A DNA stretch of 64,000 bases. Source: Vesta saturnalis (Eukaryota; Arthropoda; Insecta; Coleoptera; Lampyridae). Of this stretch, positions 47,876-58,909 are shown in pieces; positions within the stretch are counted from its first letter, which is position 1; each line of letters starts with the position of its first letter. The position numbers and the translations under genes were made by a program. Below the pieces are notes generated by a model that was given only the letters and a program-made list of their open reading frames with translations, was not told the origin of the DNA and made no database searches. The stretch lies in the NCBI GenBank assembly GCA_036346205.1, contig JARFJB010000935.1, positions 968,501-1,032,500 on the forward strand. Direction: 5' to 3'.

Positions 47876-49400
47876 ACCGTTTTCTATACCTCATTTATCC
47901 TAATATCCTTCTCAGCTTCATTCACCATTCCTTCTACATTCTCCTTATTTAACCCTCCAGTCTTATTTTCCACACTACTGTACAACTTTCCGAAATATTC
48001 TTGCCAGCACTTCCTCACTTCACAATCGTCCCATACTATTTCGTTGTTCATATTGATTACTCCAGCAGCGTTTTGTTTTGGGCCACACTTCGTATTTTTG
48101 GCCCATTTTCAGAAGAGATTTCGTTTCGCTCAAAATCTTTCTGCGTTTCCTCCCCTTCCACAGCCATTACTTCCTCTTTACTTATTCTCACTGCCTACTT
48201 CGCTTATTGTTTCTTAATTTGTACACCTCATGCAATCGCCTTTTCTCAGTCTCATTTTTTGCAGCAATCATTGCCATTTATGCACCTTTTTTCTTACATA
48301 CTGCGTTTTTTACAGATTCATTCTACTAAGCACAGTCGATCTTCCACATATCTGCACGGCACAATTGACAACATAGTTTTTCAAGCTTATCCATGCACTT
48401 TCAACGTCAGTGTCTTTTATTTGTTCGTTCCAAACTGTTTCATTCACACTCAAATTTTTGCTCACAGCATCTGCGTATTTCATTCTCGCACCATTATCTA
48501 CTAGATTGTCTACCCTAATTTTAGGAGTTTGTACTACGCTTTCTTTCCTTCTCCAGACCTACTTTTGCCCTAATATACTCTCGGTACAACCAAAAAGTGG
48601 TCCGATTCACACTCCGATCCACGTATTGGTTTTTGTGACTCGCACCAGGTTTCTAAGTCGTTCATCATACACTATCAAGTCAATCATGCTTCTACATTCG
48701 CCTCTTTGCCATGTATACGTATGCAAATTTCGATGTTTGAACCACGTATTAGATACAAACAGGCTTCTCTCCACACAGATGTTGACCAGGCGTTCTCCAT
48801 TCTTACTGACTCTCTGGTATCCGAACTTTCCCAGAACGAGTTCAGTAGGTTATCTCTGCTTACATACGTTCAACATGTTCTCCACACCATTCCAGAGGTT
48901 CTCACAACTCTTGGCCTCTTTCGCCATTCACCGGTGCATAGCATGCAATAAGAAAAATTTTTCGAGACTCCACTTTCATTCTATCCCACATTACCGGGGG
49001 GATGCAAATTCGTACTGTTTAACAGATCCTTTCGCTCTTTCACTCCAACTTCTTTTGCGCCATGCAGTTCAGCCTCAACTCCTGACCATAGTGCTAGGCT
49101 GACATCTCCCTTCTCCACAGCATCCTTTCTTTTGCGCCTTTTCTCCGACATTCACAGAATATCAAGCTAGCTTACGTACATTTCAGTCGCAATCCTAAAT
49201 TCGTTACCATGCATACCTCTAACATTCCACTTACTGACTCTCCAATCATTCCTTGCGCAATCGTCAGAAATAGGTCCAATATATTTCCACCTTGACCGCA
49301 CCTTGTAATCAGGTCGATTCTGCGCAATTGTATTGTTGTTTTGAGTAATTACATAGCGGACAGACCGGTTACTAGACAAATAGTGCATTCCCTACTAACG
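47876..49400 (-). pseudogene. RTE-like LINE endonuclease region
   Basis: On the minus strand, from about 49240, it reads WRVSKWNVRGMHGNEFRIAT, LDIL, SGVEAELHGAKEVGV and LLNSFWESSDTR; further down comes ECESDHFLV (about 48610-48585), the endonuclease SDH motif, and a linker with DVESAWISLKNYVV (about 48400-48355). T-W-N-V-R-G-M.G and this domain order are typical of RTE-clade proteins, often annotated in insects as craniofacial-development-protein-2-like. Many stops. The plus-strand open frames in 47852-49102 are its antisense. RT is not seen; the element stops at the piggyBac junction. Confidence 0.65.
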
Positions 49401-49490
49401 TTATCGTCCTACTATCCAAAAGTTATTTGCCCAATACCCCGATACGTAAGGAGGTAAGAAGCAGAAATATAGTGTGTACACTTGCTATAC

Positions 49491-49547
<57 letters not shown>
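49491..49547. repeat. (TA)n microsatellite
   Basis: About 55 bp of alternating AT within otherwise unassigned AT-rich sequence. Confidence 0.95.
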
Positions 49548-49548
<1 letters not shown>

Positions 49549-51190
49549 TTACACAAAGTTATATTTGTATTGTTATAGAAAGCGGATTTACAGCATTAAG
49601 TAGGAACTGACCTCTTACTTCCATCTTAAGCTGTACCTTTTTTGTTTAATTATCACATCCGGCATGTTTTTAATGTTGATACTACTGTTTCAAATACGCA
49701 TCTACGCTGTTTTATATGCCCCGCGCTACCATAGGCTAGAATATACGACTCCGTTAGTTCTCTATATTTTTTGTTATTGCGAAATCTTTACGTGTTTGAT
49801 TCTATAAGTCATTTTACACGTACTACAATTCTACTGATTTATTTATTATTTGTTTAATATTAATTCAAATTTAGAACTTGATTTAGCAATTATTGTACAT
49901 AATTATAAATATTTACGTATGTGAGTTGAAGCCTAGACAAAAGGAGTGGTGTTTTAACAAACGTACCTGACATGGGTTTGAAAGGAACAGCAATTTCCTA
50001 GGATTTGCATAGATATGCAACAATCATGTTTTCGCTTTTTTTAATTTGTGTATCTATAGAATCATTTCACACGCTAAAATTCTGCTAAACTAGATTCATG
50101 TTCTTATTTGTTTATTATAATAAGAATACAAAAATTAAAAAGAAATAAATAAAAAAGTCAAGTCAATGGATTTGCGCAGCGAAGCTTACATAAATAAGCG
50201 AAATGAACAATTTAGAAACCTCAAAGTACAGAATTGCGTTTGAAGTAAATACGCTACCATTTCCTGTACTTAATGAGTAGAAGAAAACATTTTAACTTGA
50301 CAATATTAGCAAAGTCGGTATAGTTTAAGAATATTAAGAAATGTTGTTTCAGTAAATATCTAAAGAAAAATCGTTCATTCATTACATCTCATAACACGCC
50401 ATCACCTGGTTCAGCAGAATCCGAGTAAGCACAACTAATAATAATTTTCTCATCGAAATACATCCACATTCACATTACATTCATTAAGAAATATACGGGA
50501 GTGCACAAATTTTCAAGATGTTAAGGGAACTGATATGGGATTTTTAACATTTTTAAACATTAGTTTTATCTGACAGTCCGAAATTTATATTTTTCATAAA
50601 ATTGCACACCTCCTTTGACGAAATATGTCGCTCTGGTAGTTGGTCTTTGAATTAGTTCGCACTATTTTGTACCATATCATACATGTGACATGTCTTTCGA
50701 GTCGTATAATATAGAATGCAAAAAACGTTAACCCCTGGTACTTATGTTGTGTAAGCATCGCACAATACACCTGGCGTCAATGAAAAAGCCCATCCTCGAA
50801 GTAGTTTTAAAATGCATATAAATTTTGCACATCCCTTTAAATTCAAAATTGGTCAGGTAGGTTTTCTATCGTACTGTTACACCATGATGTGTGTAAATTA
50901 AATAATACCTCCTTACCTATGGGAAATTTTATGCCAAATAAGCAGTTTTTATTTTAGCGACTATAACGTTTTTCAATTCAAATTAAATGTGCATCCTATC
51001 AAATTATCTAGGATGTAATCGAAATTAATCAATGTATTTTTTTATTATTCTGGTATTTTCAGAATATTTTATTTTTAGATTAGTTACCATTATTGCATAA
51101 AGGTTAAGCCGGAATTCAATTAATTTGCAAAACCATTCAAGTAGTTACATGTAATTATTACAAGTAAAACTAGAATTTAAAATGCTTTGT
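49548..51190. other. No gene recognised
   Basis: Very AT-rich sequence, dense in stops on all frames. No inverted repeats or domain fragments were seen. Confidence 0.35.
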
Positions 51191-51200
51191 GAAAATGGGG

Positions 51201-51236
51201 TATAAATAGGAGAACACGATTATCAAATATTCAGTT
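51201..51236 (+). promoter_or_regulatory. TATA box and arthropod initiator
   Basis: TATAAATAGG at 51201 is followed by ATTCAGTTA, in which TCAGTT (51231-51236) matches the arthropod initiator TCAGT(T/C). The spacing from the first T of TATA to the initiator A is 32 bp, the standard distance. A 62-base 5' leader then leads to the ATG at 51295. Confidence 0.55.
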
Positions 51237-51294
51237 ATAACCCGTCTTGACTTTATCATAACTATATTGTGAAGCTTTATTTTATTAAGAAAAA

Positions 51295-51444
51295 ATGTCC
51301 CGTCGCTTAAGCCAAACGGGTAGTTCGTTACAGCAAAGGAGAGTTATTCTTGCTTTATTGAATAGTGGACAAATTTCAACGGGCAGCATGCGTCGAAGAA
51401 TGCGTGCTTGTGTTGAAAAAGAAGGATTTTATATTAATTATTAA
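51295..51444 (+). CDS. Candidate 49-aa basic protein gene, unrecognised
   Basis: The frame starts at the first ATG downstream of the TATA/initiator pair, in context AAAAAATGT (A at -3), and ends with TAA at 51442-51444. The product begins MSRRLSQTGSSLQQRRVILA and later has SMRRRMRACVEKEG; it contains nine Arg and one Cys, has no signal peptide or membrane segment, and a Gln/Ser-rich start. Two overlapping AATAAA signals lie at 51524 and 51531, about 80 bp after the stop. So promoter, start, stop and polyadenylation signal are all at normal spacing within 340 bp. It could also be a first exon (no good donor inside the frame was noted), a retro-copy, or chance. I know no family for it. Confidence 0.4.
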   Translation: MSRRLSQTGSSLQQRRVILALLNSGQISTGSMRRRMRACVEKEGFYINY

Positions 51445-51544
51445 ACTATGATTAGATAGTATTTTGTTGTATGGGCTTCGTGTATACTTTTAGTTAAATC
51501 GTTAACTCTATTGTAATGCTAATAATAAATAATAAATATAAAAG

Positions 51545-52780
51545 GTAGAAAGAAATCGATTTTTCAAATTTAATTTCCATTTTTATCGTTGGAAAAAGAA
51601 AACGAATTTGGTAAGTTCAAAAACAGTTTATAATTTTTGTAACTTTTTATTTTGACGGTACCTGTGGCTATCAATGATCTACAGAGTTAAATAAAGGATT
51701 TTTTATATTTAATTCACAATTATGTGCCAAATACCGTGGTTTTATTTTATCAATTAGGAAGCTTTTTAATTACGTATTTTCATTAAGAATTCTTTCATTA
51801 ACAAATTGGTTGTTTAAGAGAATATCTATGTGTCCATAATATAATGGAAAATTTACCTGACTATTACAATACCTTCTTGGTTATTGCTAACATTTAAAGG
51901 GTGTCCAAAATTTCTACGTTTGCTGGCCCGGGGGTGGGCTTTTCCATTGACGTCGGGTGTACCTCTGTAAATTACAGCGACGTATGTGTTAACGTGATAG
52001 TATGAAGTAACTTGTTAAATGAGTTTTTGTACAGTAAATGTGTACGTATATAAACGGAACATTTTTATAGAAGCAGTGGAGGTCAACTAGCGTAAATATG
52101 TAAAACTTAGCAGAAATTTCAGTCGTCTACTCGTTAAACCCTTATACAATATTTAATTAGAGTTTCAGTATAATGTAGGGCAAACCTTCGTAATGCTAAA
52201 TGATGTTTTAAGAAATTTTCATCTGTAAACTGTCGTGGTGGTATTTAAGATTTTGAACGCCTTCAGTAACGCTAATATTATTTTTGTCTATTAGATCCAT
52301 GGTATAGACTTTTAAATTATCGTTGAACTACAGAGAAAATCATGGTAATTATAGCCAGTTGAAATAAGTTTTACTTTAGAGATTAATCAATTTTAAACGA
52401 TAGACAAATAGCATGGTTGAAGCAAAAAATCAAACGTAGACCAAACGGTTGATAATTCCAGGCGTGTGAAACTGCAAAGAAAAAAGTTTAAATAATTGAC
52501 AAAGTTCTGCTAGGGACTGTTACCATTATTATAGTCAGTAAGGCATCCGAAAGCTTATAGACATATAATATACGCATTCGCGACGCGAAGTTTTTAATAA
52601 TACTTAAGCGGTATCCCAAAGTGGAACAAACAAATCGGTTGTGACTAGCACATAACTGAATAACGCGTATGCCGCAATTAAAAATTAGGGAAAAGACACA
52701 ATCGATCTCATTACGGATATGTTTAACTTATTCATAATTACTCTAATAACAAATCTACAAAACACACGTACTCAATGAAG
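51545..52780. other. No gene recognised
   Basis: AT-rich sequence, without repeats or coding content that I can name, up to the mariner-like element. Confidence 0.35.
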
Positions 52781-52787
52781 ATATGTA

Positions 52788-54830
52788 CTGGGTGTTTCAA
52801 AAAACGTTCCGAAAATTTCTAGGCTAAATAGAATTTTAAAAAATGACGTTCGTTTGGTTAATAAATATGTGTCCGAAAATGCCTCCTTATGAAGATACGG
52901 CCCTGTAAAGGTGGCCTCAAAAATCCTTTTTTTTATTATCCATGAAACGGTTTAAGATACCTAAATGAAATCACAAATACCTTTGATTATGTCATAAAAG
53001 ATGACCTTGACAAATTTTTAATATATTGTACAAGAGCGCCACTTATTTTGCCCCCAAACTTCTTTTTATGTGGATATTTTTTATTTTTTTGACAAAAATT
53101 ATATTTATTAAACAATTTTCCACAAAAAAAGATACTCTTGTTGTCAAAAAAATTACTGGTTTTGGAGTTATTTGAGGTTTTAACATGTTTTACCTAAAAT
53201 AAGAATTTTTGAGTTAATTTCATTTGCTCAAATTAAGTAGGCTTCGACTGCAGACTCGCGATTTTTTTTATTTGACAGATTCGTTTAACACATCGTTGTT
53301 GATAGTTTTGGTTTGTTTAACAAGTAATAAAGCTTTTAAAAACTTTGAAAATGAATATATACACTATTTGCACTAATAGTGTCTATAACGATATGTTGTT
53401 AACATTTAATTTAATTTAATGTTACAAGAAGTGTTCCCGATTCAAAAACATTTTTTAATTTTGTGAGGCGGTGCCATGAGACTGGAAACATTTATTCAAA
53501 ATAGGTAAATTCTGGTAGACCACGACTGGCAATAATTCCTCAAACCGAAGAAATGTGGCAAGGGCAAGTAACGCAAGTGTTTCTAGTGTACATCGTGTAT
53601 TAAAAGACCAATTATTGCTCCCATTTCACCACAGGCAAGTACAAGAATTATTGCCCGAAGATCTTTTTTTTGAGAAAAGACTTTTGCGAATTATTACAAG
53701 AAAGAATGAGATAGAACCCTGATTTTTTCCAAAATATTCTTTTCACCGATGAATCTACTTTTACTACACAACGAATTACCAACATAATTTTAAGTTGAAT
53801 GTATGGGCTGCTTCAATAGGCAGCCGCCTCGTTGCATACCATATTTTTTTATGGATATTTCAATCGTGATGTTTACCACGAATTTTTGGATAATCGTTTA
53901 TTTTCGCTATTAAAAGATTTACCACTTGATCTACGAAGAAATATGTCTTTTATACGTAAAGGTGCTCTACCTCATATCAGTAGACAAGCTAGAAGATAAC
54001 TCAACGAACATTTTCCAAATTGTTGGATTGGTCGAGGTGCTGATGCTCCTATTCACTGGCCACCAAGGTCCCGTGACCTAAATCCCTTGGATTTTGATAT
54101 GTGGAGTTTAGTTAAAGAAAAACTACATTCAAGCTAAATAAATTCCATTGAAGAACTTCAAGCGAGAGTTGAAAATAATTTAAGAATGTTAATTCAAGTA
54201 TCACGGCCACTCCAAAGGATTATATCTTCACTAGAAAAACGTTTACGATTATGTATTCGTGAAAATGATAGGAATTTCGAGCATTTAATGTAAAAACCCG
54301 TACCTACTTATTACATTTTTTTTCTGTTTGTTTTGTGTTATTCGTTGTTTTTTTTTTAATTGTTTCCTTTGTGTGTTCTATGTTAATGTCATAAAATTAA
54401 AAATTTTTTTAAGTACTAAGTAATTTACAATAGCTTTACCTCATAGTTGTTTCTGAAACATTCATTATTACCTAAGGTAGTATCTTTCTTGTGGCAAATT
54501 GTTAAAAAAATACTACTTTTGACCAAAATATAAAGATATCCCCACAAAAATAAGTTTGGGGCCAAAATAGCAACCCTCCTACACAAAAAATTACACATTT
54601 GTCAACACTATCTTTTATGACCTAATCAAAGGTATTTGTGGTCTAAATTTCATTTAGGTATCTTAATCGTTTCAGAGATAACTAAAAACATGGATTTTTT
54701 GGGCCACTTTATCAGGGCCGTATCTTCTTAAGGAGGGATTTTCGGACACGTGTTTATTAACCAAATTAACGTTATTTCTTAATATTCTGTTTACCTTGGA
54801 AGTTAGCGGAACGTTTTTTGAAACACACTG
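52788..54830 (+). mobile_element. Mariner-like transposon with about 350-bp inverted repeats and TA duplications
   Basis: TA dinucleotides flank both ends (52786-52787, 54831-54832). The termini are C(T/A)G(G/T)GTGTTTCAAAAAACG and the inverted arms run 52788-53136 and 54479-54830, with shared words such as AAGATACGGCCCTG, AAGATACCTAAATGAAAT and ACAAATACCTTTGATTA. Element length is 2043 bp. Arms this long are unusual for mariner, whose TIRs are commonly about 30 bp. The transposase inside is dead. Confidence 0.85.
53460..54291 (+). pseudogene. Mariner-like transposase of the long-TIR element
   Basis: Legible pieces are GRPRLAIIPQTEEMW (about 53517), ILFTDESTFTTQ (first Asp, about 53735), RDVYHEFLDNRLFSLLKDLP, FIRKGALPHISRQAR (about 53948), CWIGRGADAPIHWPPRSRDLNPLDFDMW (in parts, 54020-54100, third Asp) and a tail ending NRNFEHLM at 54290. 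The second motif normally reads QDGAPPH; here it is RKGALPH, so the catalytic Asp is gone. Several stops and frameshifts add to this. The tail and spacing fit the insect mariner-like group also seen at 42290-43240, but the sequences are clearly different families. Confidence 0.8.
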
Positions 54831-55118
54831 TATGTACGAAACTTTCTGGGTTGTGAAAAAGTGGTACGTATAACATGCATTATGCCTGGTTAAATGTAAT
54901 TATTTACAAACACTTTTCTCTTTATATGTATAGTACAATAAACGTAGTCTTTGATTTGGCAGTAACATCAAGATAAAATACTATTTAAATTGATATTAAT
55001 GGAATGGCGATCTTCGTTCTTCAAATATGAAAATCAAGGTTATATTAAAAGTTTTTTTTTTCGTTTTCCGTTCACATACAATTATTAAATTAATTACTAA
55101 GGTTTAATTATTTTCCAA

Positions 55119-56160
55119 GTGTTACAGGCTGAAAGTTTTTTCGATAAAGACAGAAACCGTTTTAGGAACATTTATAGCTTAGCTATGACTTTACAAAAAA
55201 TTTTATTAAGAAAACTTGTTTATTATTTATCTCTAATAAAGGTTTTCGAGAACGTGCGTTTACTAGAAATATGGTGTAATAGAATGGTTGTCAAGACAGG
55301 ATCAAAAAATCATCACTGAATTTGCATTGAAGTTAGGATGCCCTTTAAAACGATTCATTTGTTAGCTCCACACCAATGAGCCACCCCTACGGTATATTTT
55401 TTTATCACCTTGATGGCCAAACAACCGGTTTCAGAGCGTTTTTAGTTATTGTAGTTATTAAGTTATTGACTTAAGATTACCAGAGGTACAGTTTTGCAAC
55501 TTGCCTGTGGTCAATATTCTACAGATTTAAGGAACATGAATCCAAGAAATGTCAGTCACTCCTCATGGCTTACTTTGGTAAATCGCCTATTGCGACTTTA
55601 TATTTCACTCGAAAAACCAAGTTTAAATTTAAAAAAATTGACAATTTTTATTCTGAGGGTTTATTCACCGATGTTGTTCCTAATTAAACTCAAGCCATCT
55701 TATAAAAATGGGACAAAACATATTTGGCAAACTATTCACATGATATTTAGGGACGATTTGCGATCCAGTTACACAACGCATTGCATTTTTCACACACTCG
55801 AAAAACATGTTGGCGTGTTTGATAAGTGACCCCCGTCCTCACATCGGAGTACTTGTCATAGAACGTGTTTTAAATGCACAGAAAAAGGAAAATCCAGTAG
55901 AAATTCGACCGAAATTGAATTTTGATTCAATAGATTGGCAAAATAATATCACTTCGCTACAACTACTTCATGATTTGGAATTAGACTAATTGAAAAATAT
56001 GACGAAAGAAACCCCGCTAATGTATTTGATGTTCCTTCTTACCCTGTAAGCCGTGGAAAGATGAGTGAAATTGGTAACGGAAGCTTTCTTATGAGTTCCT
56101 AGTTCGGAAAAACGAGATGGATTTATAAAGGCAAGGTTAGATTTTCTCGTAAATTAATTT
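55119..56160 (+). pseudogene. C-terminal half of the uncharacterised multicopy protein family
   Basis: Pieces in order are NMNPRNVSHSSWLTLVNRLLRLYISLE (about 55535-55610), KKLTIFILRVYSPMLFLIKLKPSYKNGTKHI (55630-55720), the DDLRSSY block, ISDPRPHIGVLVIERVLNAQK (55815-55880), RPKLNFDSIDWQNNIT (55905-55950), and in another frame AVERxVKLVTEAF...EKRDGFIKARLDF (about 56050-56150). From memory these match the same family as 4279-5334, whose proteins have WLT.ANRILR, PSC.DG..H, HTQAVERCVKLVTEA and RDGFIRARLESR. Frameshifts and stops show decay. The start at 55119 and any upstream exons are uncertain. Confidence 0.6.
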
Positions 56161-56477
56161 TCCGCCTTTCGATATGTTATCAAATCATTACAACCACGTT
56201 AATTTAGATGTAATGTTACTCATTACTCCCATAGGCCCGTAATAACTTTCCCGTTACCATCGAAACTGAAAATTCTTTAGATAGAGACAGAAAATTATTA
56301 ATAAATGCGCTAGAAAGATGTAAATTTACCTTTTCTCGAAATCTAGTTGCCATGAAATAAATGTGTAGATAGTTTGTCAAATAAACGTCAGTCTAACAAT
56401 TAAGTAATATGTATTTAATAAAAATGCTGTTTGCAATTATAGTGCAAAATAAAATCTCTTCAGGCGGAAAAATATTG

Positions 56478-56592
56478 TACGCGCTACAGGAGTAATGTGG
56501 GTTACAGTCTCAGCTTGTTACGCCCTCAGCTACGCTTCGGGCGCAACCTCAAGCTTCGACTGTAAAATGCCACATTACTCCCTAGCAGCGTA
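56478..56592. repeat. Small near-perfect hairpin (foldback) element
   Basis: GGAGTAATGTGG (56489-56500) pairs with CCACATTACTCC (56570-56581). Inner TTACAGTC pairs with GACTGTAA, and GTTACGCCC with GGGCGCAAC (one mismatch), around a GC-rich loop. Outer bases TACGCGCTA / TAGCAGCGTA extend the symmetry. The GC-rich loop stands out in AT-rich surroundings. Confidence 0.75.
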
Positions 56593-56994
56593 AATAACTA
56601 TTATCCGCTACATATTACATGGTCGAGTATGTTACTTGCTTTTCTTAATTAATAACTTTTTACACTAGTGTAAAGAGTAGGAAATGTAAGATAACAAAAC
56701 AATTTGTAAACAACCTTGTTGGATGAACAAATTCCTTTTTTCTCCTAGATCTGAGTTCCGGTAGGGAACAGCGAATGAATTGATATCGAAAAGCTTTACT
56801 TAAATATTTTGGTTGGGACAACGAAAGGAAACATTTGTGCGCTATTCCAAATCGAAATTTCAGAATTTTATGAACATTTTTTTCTGATAAGGGGTAGAAG
56901 ACGCATTACAATCAAAAAGATGTTAATAAACATAATTAATGAAATAACAAAAGGCAACTTTTATGCACTACTCCCATACGCAATTCCAAATTAA

Positions 56995-57490
56995 AAAATT
57001 CGGTCCACCATACTGTATAGCCGTACAGTTAGTTCGTCGTGATTCAAACACTTCCACTGCTTTCTTTGATTTCCTGTTACACTTGTTCGACTTCTCGTAG
57101 ACACCATTGCCTTTCCCGTTAGTTTCTCTTACAATTCTGTCCACAATAACGCCTGAAAAAATATGTTTGAGTGTGTAAGTAACTGGCGAATGTATTTTGA
57201 ATGGAAAATGATTTGTTTTCGAGCACGCGTAGCTGTCGGGTTTTCTTGCAATTGGTTCCATCTTTAGCTACCAGAAAGGATACCGACGAAGCCAGGTCAT
57301 TGCCTTGAACTTCTCGTTGATGATTATCCTTGTCGTCATAAACACCCTTGAAGTCCGAGAAATCTGAAGAAGCGTTCGTGTTGGGCTGTGGTGGCAGTCA
57401 TTCGTCCTCAAAACCTTCATCGTCGTATTCGTTATCGCTAGTTTTGGACTCCGACTCCACATCGGCTATTAGAGCTGCCCAGTAAACTTG
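56995..57490 (-). pseudogene. piggyBac-like transposase N-terminal fragment (third piggyBac remnant)
   Basis: The minus strand reads ADVESESKTSDNEYDDEGFEDE (acidic N-terminus, in parts, about 57470-57405), SFLVAKDGTNCKKT (about 57275-57235, the FLV..DGT.W..P motif with Cys for Trp) and FSGVIVDRIVRETNGKGNGVYEK (about 57150-57085). Acidic start, DGT motif and IVRETN block fit a piggyBac-family transposase. Stops are present and the catalytic part is absent. Confidence 0.5.
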
Positions 57491-57543
57491 TTGCTGCCCA
57501 TAAGTACCCCTAGTAAGACTAAAACAAAAGAATATATTACATG

Positions 57544-58906
57544 CAGGGTATTTCTAAGTTATGGTGCCCAATTGATGTGGGTGGGCAGATTACTTCATTT
57601 TAGGCCGGAAATCCTGTATAAATATGTGTCTAAAAATGCTTAATTAAAAAGATACGGGTTGTTCTATGGTAGTTTGCAAAAACATACTTGTATTATTTTC
57701 TTCCAAAGAGCTTTTGCGATTTTATTAAAAGTTGGTACACAAGGTATGCTCGTCAATTGATGAGTACAATATGTTTAGTTGCTAGGGTAACCAAATAACA
57801 GGGGTGGCCTAGAAATTATTTCAGTAGATTTTTGTGTGTGGACAAAACGCATATTTTGTTATTTTTTCTTAAAGTTTGTTTAATAATAAAAAAGTACTCT
57901 AGTTTAGAATCGACAATATGCATCGTTGTCGAGAAAAAAGATTTAGTAGATCTGCCACTGCACATCTACCATTTCGGATATGAACCTTGCCATGGTTTTT
58001 AATTATTTTCTACTTTCAACCGTTGGGTAATTAAAATTATGAAATGCAATGTCAAATAAACAACAGTATTTAATCGCAATAACATGAACTAGTAACAACA
58101 AACTTAACAAATGGCAGGGTAGAAATTGTTCAAAATATCTTCCACCAACACGAACACAAGCTTTGACCCTTTTACGAGGTTAAATTGCACTAATAATTAA
58201 AAAAAACATGGCAAGGTTTTGGTGGGTATTATCGATTTTAAACTAGAGTACCTTTTAATAAAATACTTATCTTTTTTGGGATTTTTTAATGGTGTACTTT
58301 AAATTATACAATCTAAACGTTTCGATAACACTTACAGTTATCTTCGTCAGTAGTAATGTTTGTTAAAAATTGTTAAAGATGTAGTAAACAATTTTGTCAA
58401 ATTTGAAAAAAAAAATGTGAGTGTTATCGAAACGTTTATATTGTATAATTTAAAGTACACCATTAAAAAATCCCAAAAAAGATAAGTGTTTTATTATGAG
58501 TGTTAATGGTGAAAGTTTACATTTTTATATTAGAGTACCTTTTGTATGTGCTATCAAACAAACTTTAAGAAAAAATAATAAAATATGCATTTTGTCCACC
58601 CACAAAAAAAACCTACTGAAATAATCTCTAGGCCACTCCTGTTATTCGTTACTATAGCAACTAAAAATAATGTACTCATCAATTGTTGTTACACCTGACG
58701 GAGATACCTTGTCTACCAACTTTCAATAAAATCGCAAAAGCCCTTTACAAGGAAATAATAGAAGTCTGTTTTTCCAAACCATCATAAAACACCCCGCATC
58801 TTTTTAATTAAGCATTTTTAGACACATATTTATATAGAATTTCCCGCCTAAAATGAAGTAATCTACCCCCCATAGCAATTTGGTACCATAATTTAGTAAC
58901 ATCCTG
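57544..58906. repeat. Non-autonomous mariner-like MITE with about 370-bp inverted repeats
   Basis: The outer arms run from 57544 (CAGGGTATTTCTAAGTTATGG) and back from 58906 (CAGGATGTTACTAAATTATGG on the minus strand). They share long blocks (ATTACTTCATTTTAGGC, AAATATGTGTCTAAAAATGC, TTTTGCGATTTTATT, GGCCTAGA.ATTATTTCAGTAG). Symmetry continues inward to about 58010 and 58185 (AACCTTGCCATG / CATGGCAAGGTT). There is no ORF. Part of the arm (AAATATGTGTC, AGATACGG) resembles the arm of the long-TIR mariner-like element at 52788, suggesting a related lineage. The right arm is interrupted by a second element. Confidence 0.8.
58257..58530. repeat. Nested MITE inside the right arm, flanked by 13-bp direct repeats
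   Basis: TAGAGTACCTTTT occurs at 58244-58256 and 58531-58543, and once in the uninterrupted left arm (inverted). The insert has its own inverted arms, about 58258-58343 and 58412-58495 (ACTTATCTTTTTTGGGATTT, TTTAAATTATACAAT, AAACGTTTCGATAACAC), around a 70-bp loop. The 35 bp right of the inner right arm are not mirrored on the left, so one end may be lost. Confidence 0.75.
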
Positions 58907-58909
58907 TAT

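Noticed and set aside
47852..49102. Plus-strand open frames up to 230 codons
   Set aside because: The minus strand of this stretch reads as an RTE-like endonuclease region, so the plus frames are its antisense.
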